A DNA stretch of 64,000 bases from Pseudomonas pergaminensis (GCF_024112395.2 NZ_CP078013.2:3286001-3350000); one strand, 5' to 3'. Shown: positions 1 to 8,670, numbered from the stretch's first letter. Program-made: numbers and translations. Notes: generated from the sequence alone by a model not told the origin.

Positions 1-120
1 CTTCTTGTTTTTAAGGTGAATGATTTCGCACTTATCGCAATGCGGGTCGCCGTTGTGTGGATGAATGGAGTCAATCAACTCGTAAAAGCAAACGACGCGC
101 GTAGGTAGTGAGTGCGAAAA
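1..120. other. Possible gene end or start cut by window edge; strand undecided
   Basis: Two short open frames reach the left edge. The leftward one is open from about 120 to 3 and reads a Cys-X2-Cys segment (GDPHCDKCEIIHLKNKK), which could be the start of a small zinc-binding protein, but it has no ATG (a TTG lies at 76-78) and no clear ribosome site. The rightward one runs from the edge to a TAG at 106-108. Neither is long enough to decide. The stretch 121-217 is AT-rich, has a small dyad TTGTA-T-TACAA at 134-144, and holds no gene that I can see. Confidence 0.2.
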
Positions 121-217
121 TCACTCTAATTAATTGTATTACAATGTGTCAATATTATTGATAGGTTGTGCTGTGACTTATTGATCGAAACTGAATGGCA
201 GAACGCGTCTTGGGAGG

Positions 218-1228
218 TCAGAGGTTTTCGTCGATAACGATCTTCATCGCCAGCGGCAGTACGGGGGGCGCATCGACTATTCCCTGCTGATGCAGCAGGT
301 AATCGATACAGGCTTGCACCTGGCCTTCCGGGTCTTGGTCCAGTACCAGCGACATCACGCCCTGGCGTAGCAGGCTTGCATGCAATGCGCTGGCCTCGTG
401 ACCGATCCACACGGGGTGTGCATCTGCCTGGGCAAGGGCCGCTTGAATACCCAGCGATCCGCTGCCGGTGTCGTATAGCCCTGCCAAAGGTTGATCTGCA
501 AGGCATTGCGCGACGACTGCGCGGGTGAGTTCATCGTCGTCGAAGCACTCGATCGGGCCGATAACGCGTGTGTCGGGGGCATGCTGCGTCATCACGTCGA
601 TAAAGCCCTTGGCCCGCTCCTGGTGAGCAAAAAAGGCCAGTGAGTTGACCACCAGCAGAACCAGCCCCGGCTGCGGCCCGACCCACTGGCTCATCAACCG
701 TCCGGCGCTGCGCCCCGCGGCGTGGTTGTCGATGCCGACATACACAGCACCTTGTACATCGGTGAGGTTGCTGGTGAGTAAAACGGTGGGCGTGCCGCCC
801 TGCACGATTGCGTTCAACGCCTGCTGCACGGTGGGCGTATCGGGGGCGACCACAATCATGCCGTGGCGACGCGAGCGCGGTTTGCGCAGGGCGTCGAGCA
901 GTTGCTGCGGTGCGCCCTCCGCCCAGCGTTGATGGCGCAGCGTAAGGTGGGCGCTGAGGCGTTGGGCTTGGCGTTCGAAGGCTGCAACCAGCCGCTTGAA
1001 GTGGTCGGTGGCGCTGTCGCTCAGCAACACATCGACAATCATTGGGCCGGTAAATGGCGCAGGCAGGCCCGGGCGGATGCCCAGGGCGCGTGCCACGGTC
1101 AGCACCTTGCGCCGTTTAACATCAGACACCTTGCCACGGTCATTGAGCACACGGTCCACGGTGCTCAGGCTGACCCCCGCCAATTCTGCGACCTTCAACA
1201 GACCGTGACGTTTGACTGTGCTGCTCAT
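218..1228 (-). CDS. LacI-family transcriptional regulator
   Basis: About 336 residues, the usual LacI length. The N-terminal helix-turn-helix reads LLKVAELAGVSLSTVDRVLN, followed by a periplasmic-binding-protein-like sensor domain (VDVLLSDS... to the C-terminus) expected to bind a sugar or sugar derivative. The STVDRVLN form belongs to the LacI subgroup with ribose- or inositol-type binding domains; it does not look like PtxS, the known regulator of 2-ketogluconate genes. The gene follows the dehydrogenase operon by about 60 bases on the same strand, so it may be co-transcribed and control it; that is inference. The start chosen is ATG at 1228; an in-frame GTG at 1237 lies closer to the AGGA at about 1240-1245 and is also possible. 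Confidence 0.85.
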   Translation of the reverse strand: MSSTVKRHGLLKVAELAGVSLSTVDRVLNDRGKVSDVKRRKVLTVARALGIRPGLPAPFTGPMIVDVLLSDSATDHFKRLVAAFERQAQRLSAHLTLRHQRWAEGAPQQLLDALRKPRSRRHGMIVVAPDTPTVQQALNAIVQGGTPTVLLTSNLTDVQGAVYVGIDNHAAGRSAGRLMSQWVGPQPGLVLLVVNSLAFFAHQERAKGFIDVMTQHAPDTRVIGPIECFDDDELTRAVVAQCLADQPLAGLYDTGSGSLGIQAALAQADAHPVWIGHEASALHASLLRQGVMSLVLDQDPEGQVQACIDYLLHQQGIVDAPPVLPLAMKIVIDENL

Positions 1229-1289
1229 GCCAAGCACGCTTCCTGTGAGAGGGTGGGCCTGTGAGTGTACCGGCAGGCCCGATATGGTG

Positions 1290-2645
1290 TCAGCGAGATG
1301 TGCCGTCCGCGCTCAATTGCGCTGGCAATTTGCGTGCCTCGCGTACCTCTGCAACCTGTTGGGCGGTCACCTGCGGCGCGGCATTACCCCAGCTGTTGCG
1401 GATGTAGGAGAGTGTTGCCGCAATCTGCTGGTCCGATAGCTTCCACGCAAAGCTGGGCATTGCGCCGCTGGTGGGATTGTCGAGGGTCACCGCGCCGCGC
1501 CCGCCTTCCAGCGCCGTGGTGATCAAGCTTTGCGCATTTTCAGCCTGGATTCCGGGGTTGCCAGCCAGGCTCGACGCCAGTTGATTGATCCCCTTGCCAT
1601 CACTGTTGTGGCACGCCGAGCAATTGGCCGAGTACACGTTGGCGCCTTGTTGCATGGTCTTGTCGCTGGCGTGGAGCGGGCGAGGGCTGCGAACGTCCGA
1701 GCCCGGCAGAGTTTTGAGGTAGGCCGCTATGGCGAACAGGTCTTCATCGCGCATATGCTGGGTCGAGTTTGTGACCGCTTCGGCCATCGGCCCGGACGCT
1801 ACGGCCACGTGGTTACTGCCGGTCTTGAGATATTGCACCACTTGCATATCGCTCCAGCCGCCGATACCGACGTAGGGGTTGGCGGTAATTTCCGGTGCAT
1901 GCCAGCCCGCCAGTTCGCCGCCTTGCAGGTACGCGCCCTTCTTGTCACCACCGAGGAAATTCTTCGGCGTATGGCAAGCCGCACAGTGCCCGAGGCCGTC
2001 GACCAGGTAGGCGCCGCGGTTGATCTGTTCGGTAGCACCTGCCACCGGTTTGAACGGCGTGTTATCAAAGAACAGCAGGTTCCAGCCCGTCATCATCAGG
2101 CGGATGTTGAACGGGAAGGGCAGTTGATTGGACACGACTTCGTTATTTACCGCCGGAACCGTTTGCATGTACGCCCAGAGGTCGTGCATATCCTGGTTGC
2201 TGACTTTTACGTAGGCGTTATAGGGCATCGCCGGGTAAAGGTTCTCGCCATGCCGGCCTTTGCCTTCACGCACCGCTCGGGTGAACTCCTGCTCAGTCCA
2301 GGCACCAATGCCGGTGTTTTTGTCGGAGGTGATGTTGCTGGCGAGCAGCTTGCCGAACGGCGTTTCCAGTGCATAGCCACCGGCAAAGGGTTTTCCACGA
2401 TGGGGGTCGGTATGGCAGGCCGCGCAGTCACCGGCTATGGCAACGTAACGGCCGCGCGTTACGGCGGGGTCTTCCTGTGGCTGAGTGCTGGGCGCCTTTA
2501 TCCCGGCGCTGTGGTCGGCCTGTTGCCCTGGCTGTGCAATGCTGTCCGCCGCATCGGCAACGCTGAATGCACCGTACAGGCCGATGGCCGAGCCCAGGGA
2601 CAATGCGGCGGTGGCTGTCAAGGCCATGCGAAGACGCGGGTTCAT
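1290..2645 (-). CDS. Triheme cytochrome c subunit of membrane-bound sugar(-acid) dehydrogenase
   Basis: Predicted protein of 451 residues with an N-terminal hydrophobic signal/anchor (MNPRLRMALTATAALSLG) and three CXXCH heme sites: CAACHTDPHRG, CAACHTPKN and CSACHNSDG. This is the pattern of the cytochrome subunit of gluconate 2-dehydrogenase and of other GMC dehydrogenases; it accepts electrons from the flavin subunit and passes them to ubiquinone at the outer face of the inner membrane. Its ATG overlaps the stop of the flavin subunit by four bases (ATGA at 2642-2645), so the two are translationally coupled. An upstream in-frame ATG at 2711 is rejected because it would lie inside the preceding gene. 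Substrate (gluconate, 2-ketogluconate, sorbitol or another) cannot be decided from sequence by eye. Confidence 0.9.
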   Translation of the reverse strand: MNPRLRMALTATAALSLGSAIGLYGAFSVADAADSIAQPGQQADHSAGIKAPSTQPQEDPAVTRGRYVAIAGDCAACHTDPHRGKPFAGGYALETPFGKLLASNITSDKNTGIGAWTEQEFTRAVREGKGRHGENLYPAMPYNAYVKVSNQDMHDLWAYMQTVPAVNNEVVSNQLPFPFNIRLMMTGWNLLFFDNTPFKPVAGATEQINRGAYLVDGLGHCAACHTPKNFLGGDKKGAYLQGGELAGWHAPEITANPYVGIGGWSDMQVVQYLKTGSNHVAVASGPMAEAVTNSTQHMRDEDLFAIAAYLKTLPGSDVRSPRPLHASDKTMQQGANVYSANCSACHNSDGKGINQLASSLAGNPGIQAENAQSLITTALEGGRGAVTLDNPTSGAMPSFAWKLSDQQIAATLSYIRNSWGNAAPQVTAQQVAEVREARKLPAQLSADGTSR

Positions 2646-4420
2646 GCTGGCATCTCCACCAGTGGACCGGGTTTGGCCAGGTATTGATCGATGATCGCCT
2701 TGGCGGTCCACAGGCTCAGGGCCCCGATGGTCGAGGTGGGGTTATAGCCGGCGTTGTTGGGGAACGACGAGGCGCCCAGCACGAATACGTTGTGCACATC
2801 CCAGCTCTGCTGATAGCGGTTGAGTACGCTGGTTTTCGGGTCCAGGCCCATGACCGCGCCACCGATGGTGTGGTCGCTGGACGGTAAGTACGGCCCGTAG
2901 TTGACTGCGGCGGCATCAAAGCCGTTAACGATTTTCGCGCCCATGGCCTTGCCGATTTCTACAGCTTTTTCTTCGGTGAAACGGGCCATGCGCCGATCGT
3001 TTTCGTTGTAGTCAAAGGTCACGCGAATCAACGGGTCACCGTGGGCGTCGTGGTACTCCGGATCCAGATCTAGATAGCACTCGTTGTGGGAAAAACTGGT
3101 GCCCTGGTTGAAGATGAATGTGCCGTTCTGGAAGGCATGGTTATAGGCCTTTTTCCATTCGCTGCCCCAGCGTGGCGTGCCTGGCGGCACGGCATCGGCG
3201 TTACCGATGGGGCGTGCGCCACGGGCGACCACGAGGATTCCGGCCCCGCCGATAAAGTCCTTGCCGGTGTGGTCGAAGTTGTCGCCGTTATAGTCGTCGA
3301 CCTGGGCGGAGAGGGCGCCTGCGCCAATGTACTGATTGAGTTGTTCGTCCTCGAAAAACAGATTGGCACCGGACACGGTCTGGAAGCTGTAGGCTCGGCC
3401 CACGACCCCGGTGCGCGTTTCGGGGTTGTAGGGTTTGCCGATTTTCGAGAGCAACAGCAAGCGTACGTTTTGCATCTGGAAGGCAGAGAAAATGACGATG
3501 TCTGCCGGTTGCTCCCACTCCATCTTATTACGGTCCAGGTAGCTCACACCGGTGGCGGTTTTTCCGTCTGCGGCGAGGTTGGCGCGCAGCACGGCCGACT
3601 CAGTCAGTACGGTAAAGTTGCTGCGTTGCATCAATGCTGGGATCACGCAGGCATTGGGGCTGGACTTGGAAAAGTTGCCGCAGCCGTAATACAGGCAGTA
3701 ACCGCAGTAGGTGCAAGGCCCCATGCGCACTCCCAGCGGGTTGGTGTAGGCCTGCGACGCCTGGCCGGCGGGTACCATGAACGGGTGCAGGCCAAGTTTT
3801 TTGGTGCCGTCAGTGAACAGGTCGGTCAGCCGAGTGGTCGCCAGTGGCGGCAGCGGGAATTCACTCTTGCGGTTGCCTTCAAAGATATTCGCGCCGTCGA
3901 TCTTCTCGCCCTTCAACACACCGGCCTTTCCCGATACGCCGGCGATCCGTTCGAAGCGCTCATAGAAGGGCTCCAGGTCGTCATAGGTGACGCCCCAGTC
4001 CTGCACGATCAGGCCCTTTTCAATCTGCTGCTTGCCGTAGCGCTTAAGGGTAAAGCTGTAAGGCTCGAAGTCGAACGGCAGGAAGCGCCACGCCATGCCG
4101 GCCCAGTGCGTACCTGAGCCGCCGACGTTGTAGCCCAACTCGTTCATGCTCCAGTCGCGGGTCGGCAGGGCAGTTTGCGAACGGTTGTTGCGGAACGTGG
4201 TGGTCTCGATGGCCGGCGGTAGCAGCATGCTGCGGCGGGTGTCCCAGCGCAGCTCGTCGGTGTCTACCGAGGGCGGAAAATCAGTGGTGGTTTCAAACCA
4301 CGGACCACGCTCGATCGCGATGACATTCAGCCCGGCGCGGGTCAGTTCTTCGGCAATCAGCGAGCCGCACCAGCCGAGGCCGACAATCACTGCGTCGACT
4401 TTGGGGCGTACATTGGACAT
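2642..4420 (-). CDS. GMC-family FAD dehydrogenase, large subunit (gluconate 2-dehydrogenase type)
   Basis: 592 residues, typical of the flavoprotein subunit of membrane dehydrogenases. The N-terminus has the Rossmann FAD motif VIVGLGWCGSLIAEEL followed by an acidic end of strand 2 (IAIERG). A Cys cluster (CTYCGYCLYYGCG, about residues 235-250) is characteristic of this family and may hold an Fe-S centre. The C-terminus has NAGYNPTSTIGALSLW, the conserved GMC block containing the catalytic Asn. It has no signal peptide of its own and is presumably exported with the Tat-signal-bearing small subunit encoded just before it. Second gene of a leftward operon, 81 bases after the small subunit and overlapping the cytochrome gene by four bases. 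Confidence 0.9.
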   Translation of the reverse strand: MSNVRPKVDAVIVGLGWCGSLIAEELTRAGLNVIAIERGPWFETTTDFPPSVDTDELRWDTRRSMLLPPAIETTTFRNNRSQTALPTRDWSMNELGYNVGGSGTHWAGMAWRFLPFDFEPYSFTLKRYGKQQIEKGLIVQDWGVTYDDLEPFYERFERIAGVSGKAGVLKGEKIDGANIFEGNRKSEFPLPPLATTRLTDLFTDGTKKLGLHPFMVPAGQASQAYTNPLGVRMGPCTYCGYCLYYGCGNFSKSSPNACVIPALMQRSNFTVLTESAVLRANLAADGKTATGVSYLDRNKMEWEQPADIVIFSAFQMQNVRLLLLSKIGKPYNPETRTGVVGRAYSFQTVSGANLFFEDEQLNQYIGAGALSAQVDDYNGDNFDHTGKDFIGGAGILVVARGARPIGNADAVPPGTPRWGSEWKKAYNHAFQNGTFIFNQGTSFSHNECYLDLDPEYHDAHGDPLIRVTFDYNENDRRMARFTEEKAVEIGKAMGAKIVNGFDAAAVNYGPYLPSSDHTIGGAVMGLDPKTSVLNRYQQSWDVHNVFVLGASSFPNNAGYNPTSTIGALSLWTAKAIIDQYLAKPGPLVEMPA

Positions 4421-4501
4421 TCAGGAATTCCTCTTCGTTACAGCGAATCACGGTCAGTCGGCGATGATGGCAAGGCCTCATCACTCAAGTGTTCTAGGGG
4501 A

Positions 4502-5227
4502 TCAGAGCGTGTTATCGATCAGGCTGGTGGGGATGATGTTGAGCTTCTGGCCCTTCTTGGCGATAACGTCACGGAAGTCATAGCGTGCGCCGGGGAAACC
4601 AAGCATTTTCCAGCTCGCCATGCCTTTGTTGCCGCCGTAGATCGGGTCAGACAAGAAGCCTTCACGCACGTTGGCCAGCACCTGTTCGAAGATCTCCTTG
4701 GCGCCGTCGTCAAACTCGGAACCAACCTTGACCGCGTTTTTTTCGAAGCTGTGCAGCACCAGGTCCTGTTGCTCGCCTTGCAGTTGCAAGAAGGGTTTGC
4801 CGAACTGCCCCTGGCTGTATTCGTCAATCGCTACCAGCCCCTTGCGCCAGCGGTCGGCGGGGGTGAGTGCGGACTGCGTGCCTTGCTCGAACGTACCTTT
4901 GACGAAACGTCCCAGCCGATACAACGTGGCGCCCTTGCCGTAGTCACCGGCCAATTGGCGGTCGATAAACGTCGCGCAACCGGCTTCCTTGCCTCCGATC
5001 GACAGCTCGTCCGTTGGAATCAACCGTTCGGCAATCGCTTCGGTGGTTTGAAATTCATGTTGATTGAAGAACGCCAGGCCGCCCTGACGTACGCTGGGCA
5101 ACGCTGGCAGGCTGGCCGTGGCCGGTTCCCAGGGTTGGCCACCGGTAATTTCCTCGGTGCGTGCAACGGGTAATGTCGACGCAGCCGCCAGCGCGATGGC
5201 CGATGATAAGAAGTCTCTGCGCTGCAT
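4502..5227 (-). CDS. Gluconate 2-dehydrogenase subunit 3 family protein (Tat signal)
   Basis: 241 residues. It starts with a twin-arginine signal, MQRRDFLSSAIALAAAS, with a likely cleavage before residue 30. The body matches the small (gamma, subunit 3) component of gluconate 2-dehydrogenase: a helix-rich protein that escorts the folded flavin subunit through the Tat pore and stays in the complex. First gene of the operon small subunit - flavoprotein - cytochrome c, the same order as in known Pseudomonas and enteric gluconate dehydrogenases. Oxidation takes place in the periplasm, with electrons going to the respiratory chain. Confidence 0.88.
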   Translation of the reverse strand: MQRRDFLSSAIALAAASTLPVARTEEITGGQPWEPATASLPALPSVRQGGLAFFNQHEFQTTEAIAERLIPTDELSIGGKEAGCATFIDRQLAGDYGKGATLYRLGRFVKGTFEQGTQSALTPADRWRKGLVAIDEYSQGQFGKPFLQLQGEQQDLVLHSFEKNAVKVGSEFDDGAKEIFEQVLANVREGFLSDPIYGGNKGMASWKMLGFPGARYDFRDVIAKKGQKLNIIPTSLIDNTL

Positions 5228-5585
5228 GGGGGTTCCTTAGAGGATCAGGCACGTTTCCCATGCGCGCACGGCAGCGCCCGCAGGGCTTGGGGCCAGCGGC
5301 AATCACACGAACATGGGCGGCGCAAGATGAACGAGCGAGGTGATTCAGAATGTTTCTATTGGGGAGTTTAGGGTGCGTCAAATGACCGCGCTATTAAAAC
5401 TTTTGACGTGAAACCCTCAAAATATTGACCGATAAAAAATTCCAATCTATTGATAATACAAATCTTTTTACGTTTTTGCTTCAACAGCAGAAACGGGTGA
5501 GCAATTACGAGCGCGGTCATTTTTGCCCGTGCTAAGTGGAGGCTTGATGCTCGGACCCGGGACTCGGATTGAGCGGCAGGAGCGA
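5228..5585. other. AT-rich intergenic region upstream of the dehydrogenase operon
   Basis: About 360 bases without a convincing gene. From about 5380 to 5520 the base composition falls well below the neighbours (runs such as attgaccgataaaaaattcc), which fits a promoter region for the leftward dehydrogenase operon or the edge of the accessory patch to the right. A 73-codon leftward frame at 5368-5589 has no ribosome site and no recognisable composition, so it is not called. Confidence 0.5.
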
Positions 5586-5687
5586 TCATTGACTACGCGG
5601 CGGGTCTATCCGGTCATGCAGGGTACGAATGATCAAAATCCCTTCGAGGTCACGTTCGCCCGCAGGGGTAAGGCGGTATTCAGCCAT
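5586..5687 (-). pseudogene. parE': Internally deleted ParE toxin remnant
   Basis: A 33-codon frame starting at ATG 5687, 12 bases behind the parD stop. It reads MAEYRLTPAGERDLEGI and then directly LIIRTLHDRIDPPRSQ. The first half matches the start of ParE toxins (MAEYxLTPxAxxDLEdI); the second half matches their C-terminus (IxIIRILHxRMDxxRHL). The middle, normally about 60 residues holding most of the RelE/ParE fold, is missing. The frame is kept across the joint, so this is an in-frame deletion rather than a frameshift. A 33-residue product cannot form the toxin fold, so the toxin should be inactive, although the C-terminal segment that contacts the antitoxin is retained. Confidence 0.8.
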
Positions 5688-5699
5688 GGGTGTTCAGCA

Positions 5700-5924
5700 T
5701 CAGCTGTTAAACGCTTCAGCATTAAACGCGCGAGGTTTGCCGCTGGCCTCGCCCTCAAGCAAGGCAGCACGGATGGCGTCTACCTCTGCAGTGCGCTCCT
5801 GCTCGCGACGAATCAAGTCGCGAATATACTCGCTGTCATTGGTGTAATGGCCAGCCTCAATCTGGCCCTTGATCCAAGTGTCCTGCTGGTCCGTAACGGT
5901 GATGGTTTTTCGTACCGCTGCCAT
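5700..5924 (-). CDS. parD: ParD-family antitoxin (type II toxin-antitoxin)
   Basis: 74 residues. The N-terminus (residues 1-45) is a ribbon-helix-helix DNA-binding segment: AVRKTITVTDQQDTWIKGQI, then HYTNDSEYIRDLIRREQER. The rest (VDAIRAALLEGEASGKPRAF) is the flexible tail that ParD proteins wrap around ParE. It lies immediately upstream of the ParE remnant in the usual parDE order, and would repress its own promoter in the AT-rich DNA at 5925-6186. With the toxin gutted, ParD is an orphan that could still neutralise related ParE toxins. Confidence 0.88.
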   Translation of the reverse strand: MAAVRKTITVTDQQDTWIKGQIEAGHYTNDSEYIRDLIRREQERTAEVDAIRAALLEGEASGKPRAFNAEAFNS

Positions 5925-6186
5925 GGGATGCTCTCTGATAGGTCAGAAGTGGTGCGAAATATCATACTATTGGTTCGATTTTGCGCGCCGCAGATGAGTG
6001 GTCAAAGGCTGCCAATCGGCGCACTCACCGTTGGTATTTTCACGTTTGAAAGCCCCAGAAAACAAGTACATCATCAAGTATTCTTGCATCAGCGTAATAA
6101 AATAAAATCCATATAAATCAACGATTAACCCACCCAATGCCTGTCTCGTTTCCCTCTCCAATTTTTTTAATGGTTTCTCTGCATCA
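5925..6186. other. AT-rich spacer between parD and integrase
   Basis: About 260 bases of low GC. It presumably contains the parD promoter. A leftward 64-codon frame at 5967-6161 begins with TTG, lacks a ribosome site and matches nothing that I recognise; it may be debris of the element that brought the integrase. No tRNA or repeat is visible. Confidence 0.45.
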
Positions 6187-7497
6187 TCAATCGGTGGTGG
6201 CTCGCGCCGCGTTTTGCCGCAACTGGTCTAAGTAGTTCGCCCATTGCTGAGCCGCCTCCCTGCGTTGCACTAGCAGTTGAGCGCGTGCATACACAGCCCC
6301 CAGCGCACCTGGCATACGGTGAGATAGCGAGAGTTCGAGCACGATTGGGTCAATACCCAGGTGCTCGTGAGCGATGGTCCGGTAGGTGGCGCGAAAGCCG
6401 TGAGCAGTGATGTCGTACTCCGGCCAGATGCGCTGGAAGGACTTGAGCATGGAGGTTGGGTTTATGGGACGTCCTGGATAGACCGGCGAGACGAACACCC
6501 AGCCTTTGCCTTCTTCATCCACCACGCGGGTTTTACGTAGCTCGCGTAACAGAACCAACGCTTGTTCAGGCAACGGCACGATGTGTTTGCTCTTGTCCAG
6601 ATGCTTGGTCTTGCTCACCACATAACGCCAATCGGCGCCCACCAAGTCGACATCTTCCCAGCGCATCTGCACCAGTTCGCCTGGGCGGACCGGCAACATG
6701 ACCAGCAGGCGCATTGCGGTAGCAACGCTGCCGTCATTGCAGTCATCAAGGCGTATAAGAAACCTGCCTAGGTCGGATGGCCTTTCGATCGCCGGGTTGC
6801 TGGTCACGATGTGGCGAATCTTCAACTCCTCAATGTTGCTGAGAGCCACGTTGCGCTCCACCCAGCCGCGACCTTCGGCAAAGCCCAGAACGGCACGTAT
6901 GATGGTGCGCACGCGTCGGGCCATGGCCATGGTGCGCTGGCGGCGCAACTCGGTGATGATCGTAGTGATGTGCTCCAACTTGATCTCGCTGATCGGTTTT
7001 TTGCCAATGGCAGGCAAGATGTGGTTGTTCAGCGCTCCGGTAAAGCCCGAGATGGATTTGGTCACCAGGTCGGCTGACTTGAATGCCAACCATTGCTCGG
7101 CCACGTAAGCGAAGGTGCGCTCTTCATTGAGCAACTGTGCCTCGATCTTGGCGGTCTTGGCCTTGAGCGGAGCGGTGTGGTTAGCCACGTCGCGGCGTGC
7201 GCCGCGGGCAATGTCGCGCGCCTCCTTGAGGCCAATGTCGGGGTAAGCGCCGATGGAGAAGCGGTTTTCCTTCCCATGCAGCCGATACTTCAATCGCCAA
7301 ACCTTGGAAGGGGATTTGCCGACCTTGCTCGACGCTCTGACCTCCAAATAAAGGCCAGGAACTTCGCCATCGGCGTGTTTACCTGGTTCGGTCAGAGAGC
7401 GGATCAAGGCATCGCTGAGTTTTCGTTTGAAAACAACCACATTGTCTGGGGGCATCGGTGGGGGCATCCTTTTTAAGGAACCGAAATTTGCCCCCAA
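6187..7497 (-). CDS. P4-type tyrosine recombinase (integrase)
   Basis: Up to 436 residues. It has an N-terminal DUF4102-type arm-binding domain (KLSDALIRSL ... WRLKYRLHGKENRFSIGAYPDIG compressed), a central SAM-like core-binding domain and a C-terminal catalytic domain. Catalytic residues appear intact: Arg in LPVRPGEL, the beta-hairpin Lys in SKTKHLDKSKH, HGFRATY (His-X2-Arg), His in LSHRMPG and the nucleophile Tyr in AVYARAQ, ten residues after that His. Such enzymes insert genomic islands at specific sites, usually beside the integrase start. Here the only accessory genes visible are parD/parE', so the element seems reduced. Several in-frame starts exist (ATG at 7497, 7467, 7455); the longest is given, although 7455 would fit the family better. 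Confidence 0.85.
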   Translation of the reverse strand: MGANFGSLKRMPPPMPPDNVVVFKRKLSDALIRSLTEPGKHADGEVPGLYLEVRASSKVGKSPSKVWRLKYRLHGKENRFSIGAYPDIGLKEARDIARGARRDVANHTAPLKAKTAKIEAQLLNEERTFAYVAEQWLAFKSADLVTKSISGFTGALNNHILPAIGKKPISEIKLEHITTIITELRRQRTMAMARRVRTIIRAVLGFAEGRGWVERNVALSNIEELKIRHIVTSNPAIERPSDLGRFLIRLDDCNDGSVATAMRLLVMLPVRPGELVQMRWEDVDLVGADWRYVVSKTKHLDKSKHIVPLPEQALVLLRELRKTRVVDEEGKGWVFVSPVYPGRPINPTSMLKSFQRIWPEYDITAHGFRATYRTIAHEHLGIDPIVLELSLSHRMPGALGAVYARAQLLVQRREAAQQWANYLDQLRQNAARATTD

Positions 7498-7594
7498 TTA
7501 TGCCCCCATGAGTCGTGGAATCCATTGGATTTAGACAGGCGGCAATGGACTTAAATAACCAGTAACTTGTTGTTATAAAACGTTTTATGGAATT

Positions 7595-7610
7595 TAATGG
7601 AATTCCATTA
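7595..7610. repeat. Perfect 16-bp palindrome at the mexT stop codon
   Basis: TAATGGAATTCCATTA reads the same on both strands. Its right end supplies the TAA stop of mexT. It lies between mexT and the start of the integrase, the place where an attachment site or a regulator's operator would be expected. A looser relative, TGGAATCCATT, occurs at about 7516-7526. No second copy was found at the other side of the AT-rich patch. Confidence 0.55.
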
Positions 7611-8522
7611 CAGGCTATCGGGGTCCCCAAAAAACATCTGAATCCGCGACCGCAACCACCGCTCCCCTGGATCATTATCCTGCGAACCACGCCACGCCAT
7701 GTGCAGTTCAAAGCTGCGCACCGGCAGCGGCGGGTCTTCCGCGCGTAAGCCGCCCGCCGAGGTCAAGGCCTCGGCCGCGTAGTCTGGCACGGTCGCCAGG
7801 ATATCCGTGCCCGCCAGCAATGTGCCGAGGCCGTTGAATTGCGGCACGGCCAGTACCACGTGGCGTTTGCGGTCGAGTTTTTCCAGTTCTTCATCGATGA
7901 AGCCGCTCAGGTCGCCTGCGAAGGACACCAGGGCGTGGGGGCGGGCGCAGAAGTCGTCGAGGCTCAGGGAACCCGGTACGCTGTCGGCGCGCAGCAGTTT
8001 CGGCAGGCTGCGGCGCAGTACTTTGCGCTTGGCGTTGGCCGGCAGGTCGGCGGTGTAGCTGACGCCGATGGAGATCTCGCCGGAGGCCAGCAGGCCGGGC
8101 ATCAGGATGTAGTTGACGCGGCGTACTACCAGGACGATGCCGGGGGCTTCGGCGCGCAGGCGTTTGAGCAGTTGCGGCAGCAGGGCGAATTCGACGTCGT
8201 CGGACAGGCCGATGCGGAACACGGCTGTGCTGGTGGCCGGGTCGAACTCGGCGGCGCGGCTGACGGCGGTGGAAATCGAGTCCAGGGCCGGGGAGAGCAG
8301 GGCGAAGATTTCGACCGCTCGGGCCGACGGTTCCATGCTGCGGCCGGTGCGCACGAACAGGGGGTCGTCAAACAACCCGCGCAGGCGTGACAACGCCGCG
8401 CTGATGGCCGGCTGGCCGAGGAACAGTTTCTCGGCGGCGCGGGTCACGCTGCGCTCATGCATCAAGGTTTCGAATACGATCAAGAGGTTAAGGTCGACAC
8501 GACGCAGGTCGTTACGGTTCAT
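7608..8522 (-). CDS. mexT: LysR-family regulator MexT
   Basis: 304 residues. The N-terminal helix-turn-helix (RRVDLNLLIVFETLMHERSV ... AAEKLFLGQPAISAALSRLR compressed) and the long effector domain (EFDPATSTAVFRIGLSDDVEF; FNGLGTLLAGTDILATVPDY; AWRGSQDNDPGERWLRSRI, each within 20-21 residues) match Pseudomonas aeruginosa MexT, as I remember it, over nearly the whole length. MexT is a redox-responsive activator of the MexEF-OprN multidrug pump and of mexS. The start is ATG 8522, since the extra upstream residues of the longer frame are hydrophobic and unlike the family. It is divergent from mexS with a 247-base shared promoter region. In P. aeruginosa mexEF-oprN follows mexT; here an integrase does instead. 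Confidence 0.9.
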   Translation of the reverse strand: MNRNDLRRVDLNLLIVFETLMHERSVTRAAEKLFLGQPAISAALSRLRGLFDDPLFVRTGRSMEPSARAVEIFALLSPALDSISTAVSRAAEFDPATSTAVFRIGLSDDVEFALLPQLLKRLRAEAPGIVLVVRRVNYILMPGLLASGEISIGVSYTADLPANAKRKVLRRSLPKLLRADSVPGSLSLDDFCARPHALVSFAGDLSGFIDEELEKLDRKRHVVLAVPQFNGLGTLLAGTDILATVPDYAAEALTSAGGLRAEDPPLPVRSFELHMAWRGSQDNDPGERWLRSRIQMFFGDPDSL

Positions 8523-8627
8523 CTTGTGTCCTGGAAGAGTCAGCAAACTTGACGAGAGCAGCCATATAAGAAGAATGACCGGCATGAATCTTACGGGTAA
8601 AGGCTGTTACTCTGCACAGGAAAATTG

Positions 8628-8638
8628 AGTTTTCTTAC
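8628..8638 (+). promoter_or_regulatory. AGTTTTCTTAC motif upstream of mexS
   Basis: An 11-base sequence that also occurs, in the same orientation relative to the next gene, at 10404-10414 and 26749-26759. It lies 131 bases before the mexS start. It is followed here by an inverted repeat, CTGAGG-N6-CCTCAG (about 8643-8660). Function unknown. Confidence 0.4.
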
Positions 8639-8670
8639 AAGCTCTGAGGCCTATTCCTCAGTTGCGGAAT

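Noticed and set aside
5368..5589. 73-codon leftward frame upstream of the dehydrogenase operon
   Set aside because: No ribosome site, no recognisable composition, and it overlaps the parE remnant's end.
5967..6161. 64-codon leftward frame between parD and the integrase
   Set aside because: TTG start without a ribosome site and no family resemblance; at best debris of the mobile element.
6187..7497. Prophage
   Set aside because: The integrase is alone; no capsid, tail, lysis or phage repressor genes lie nearby.
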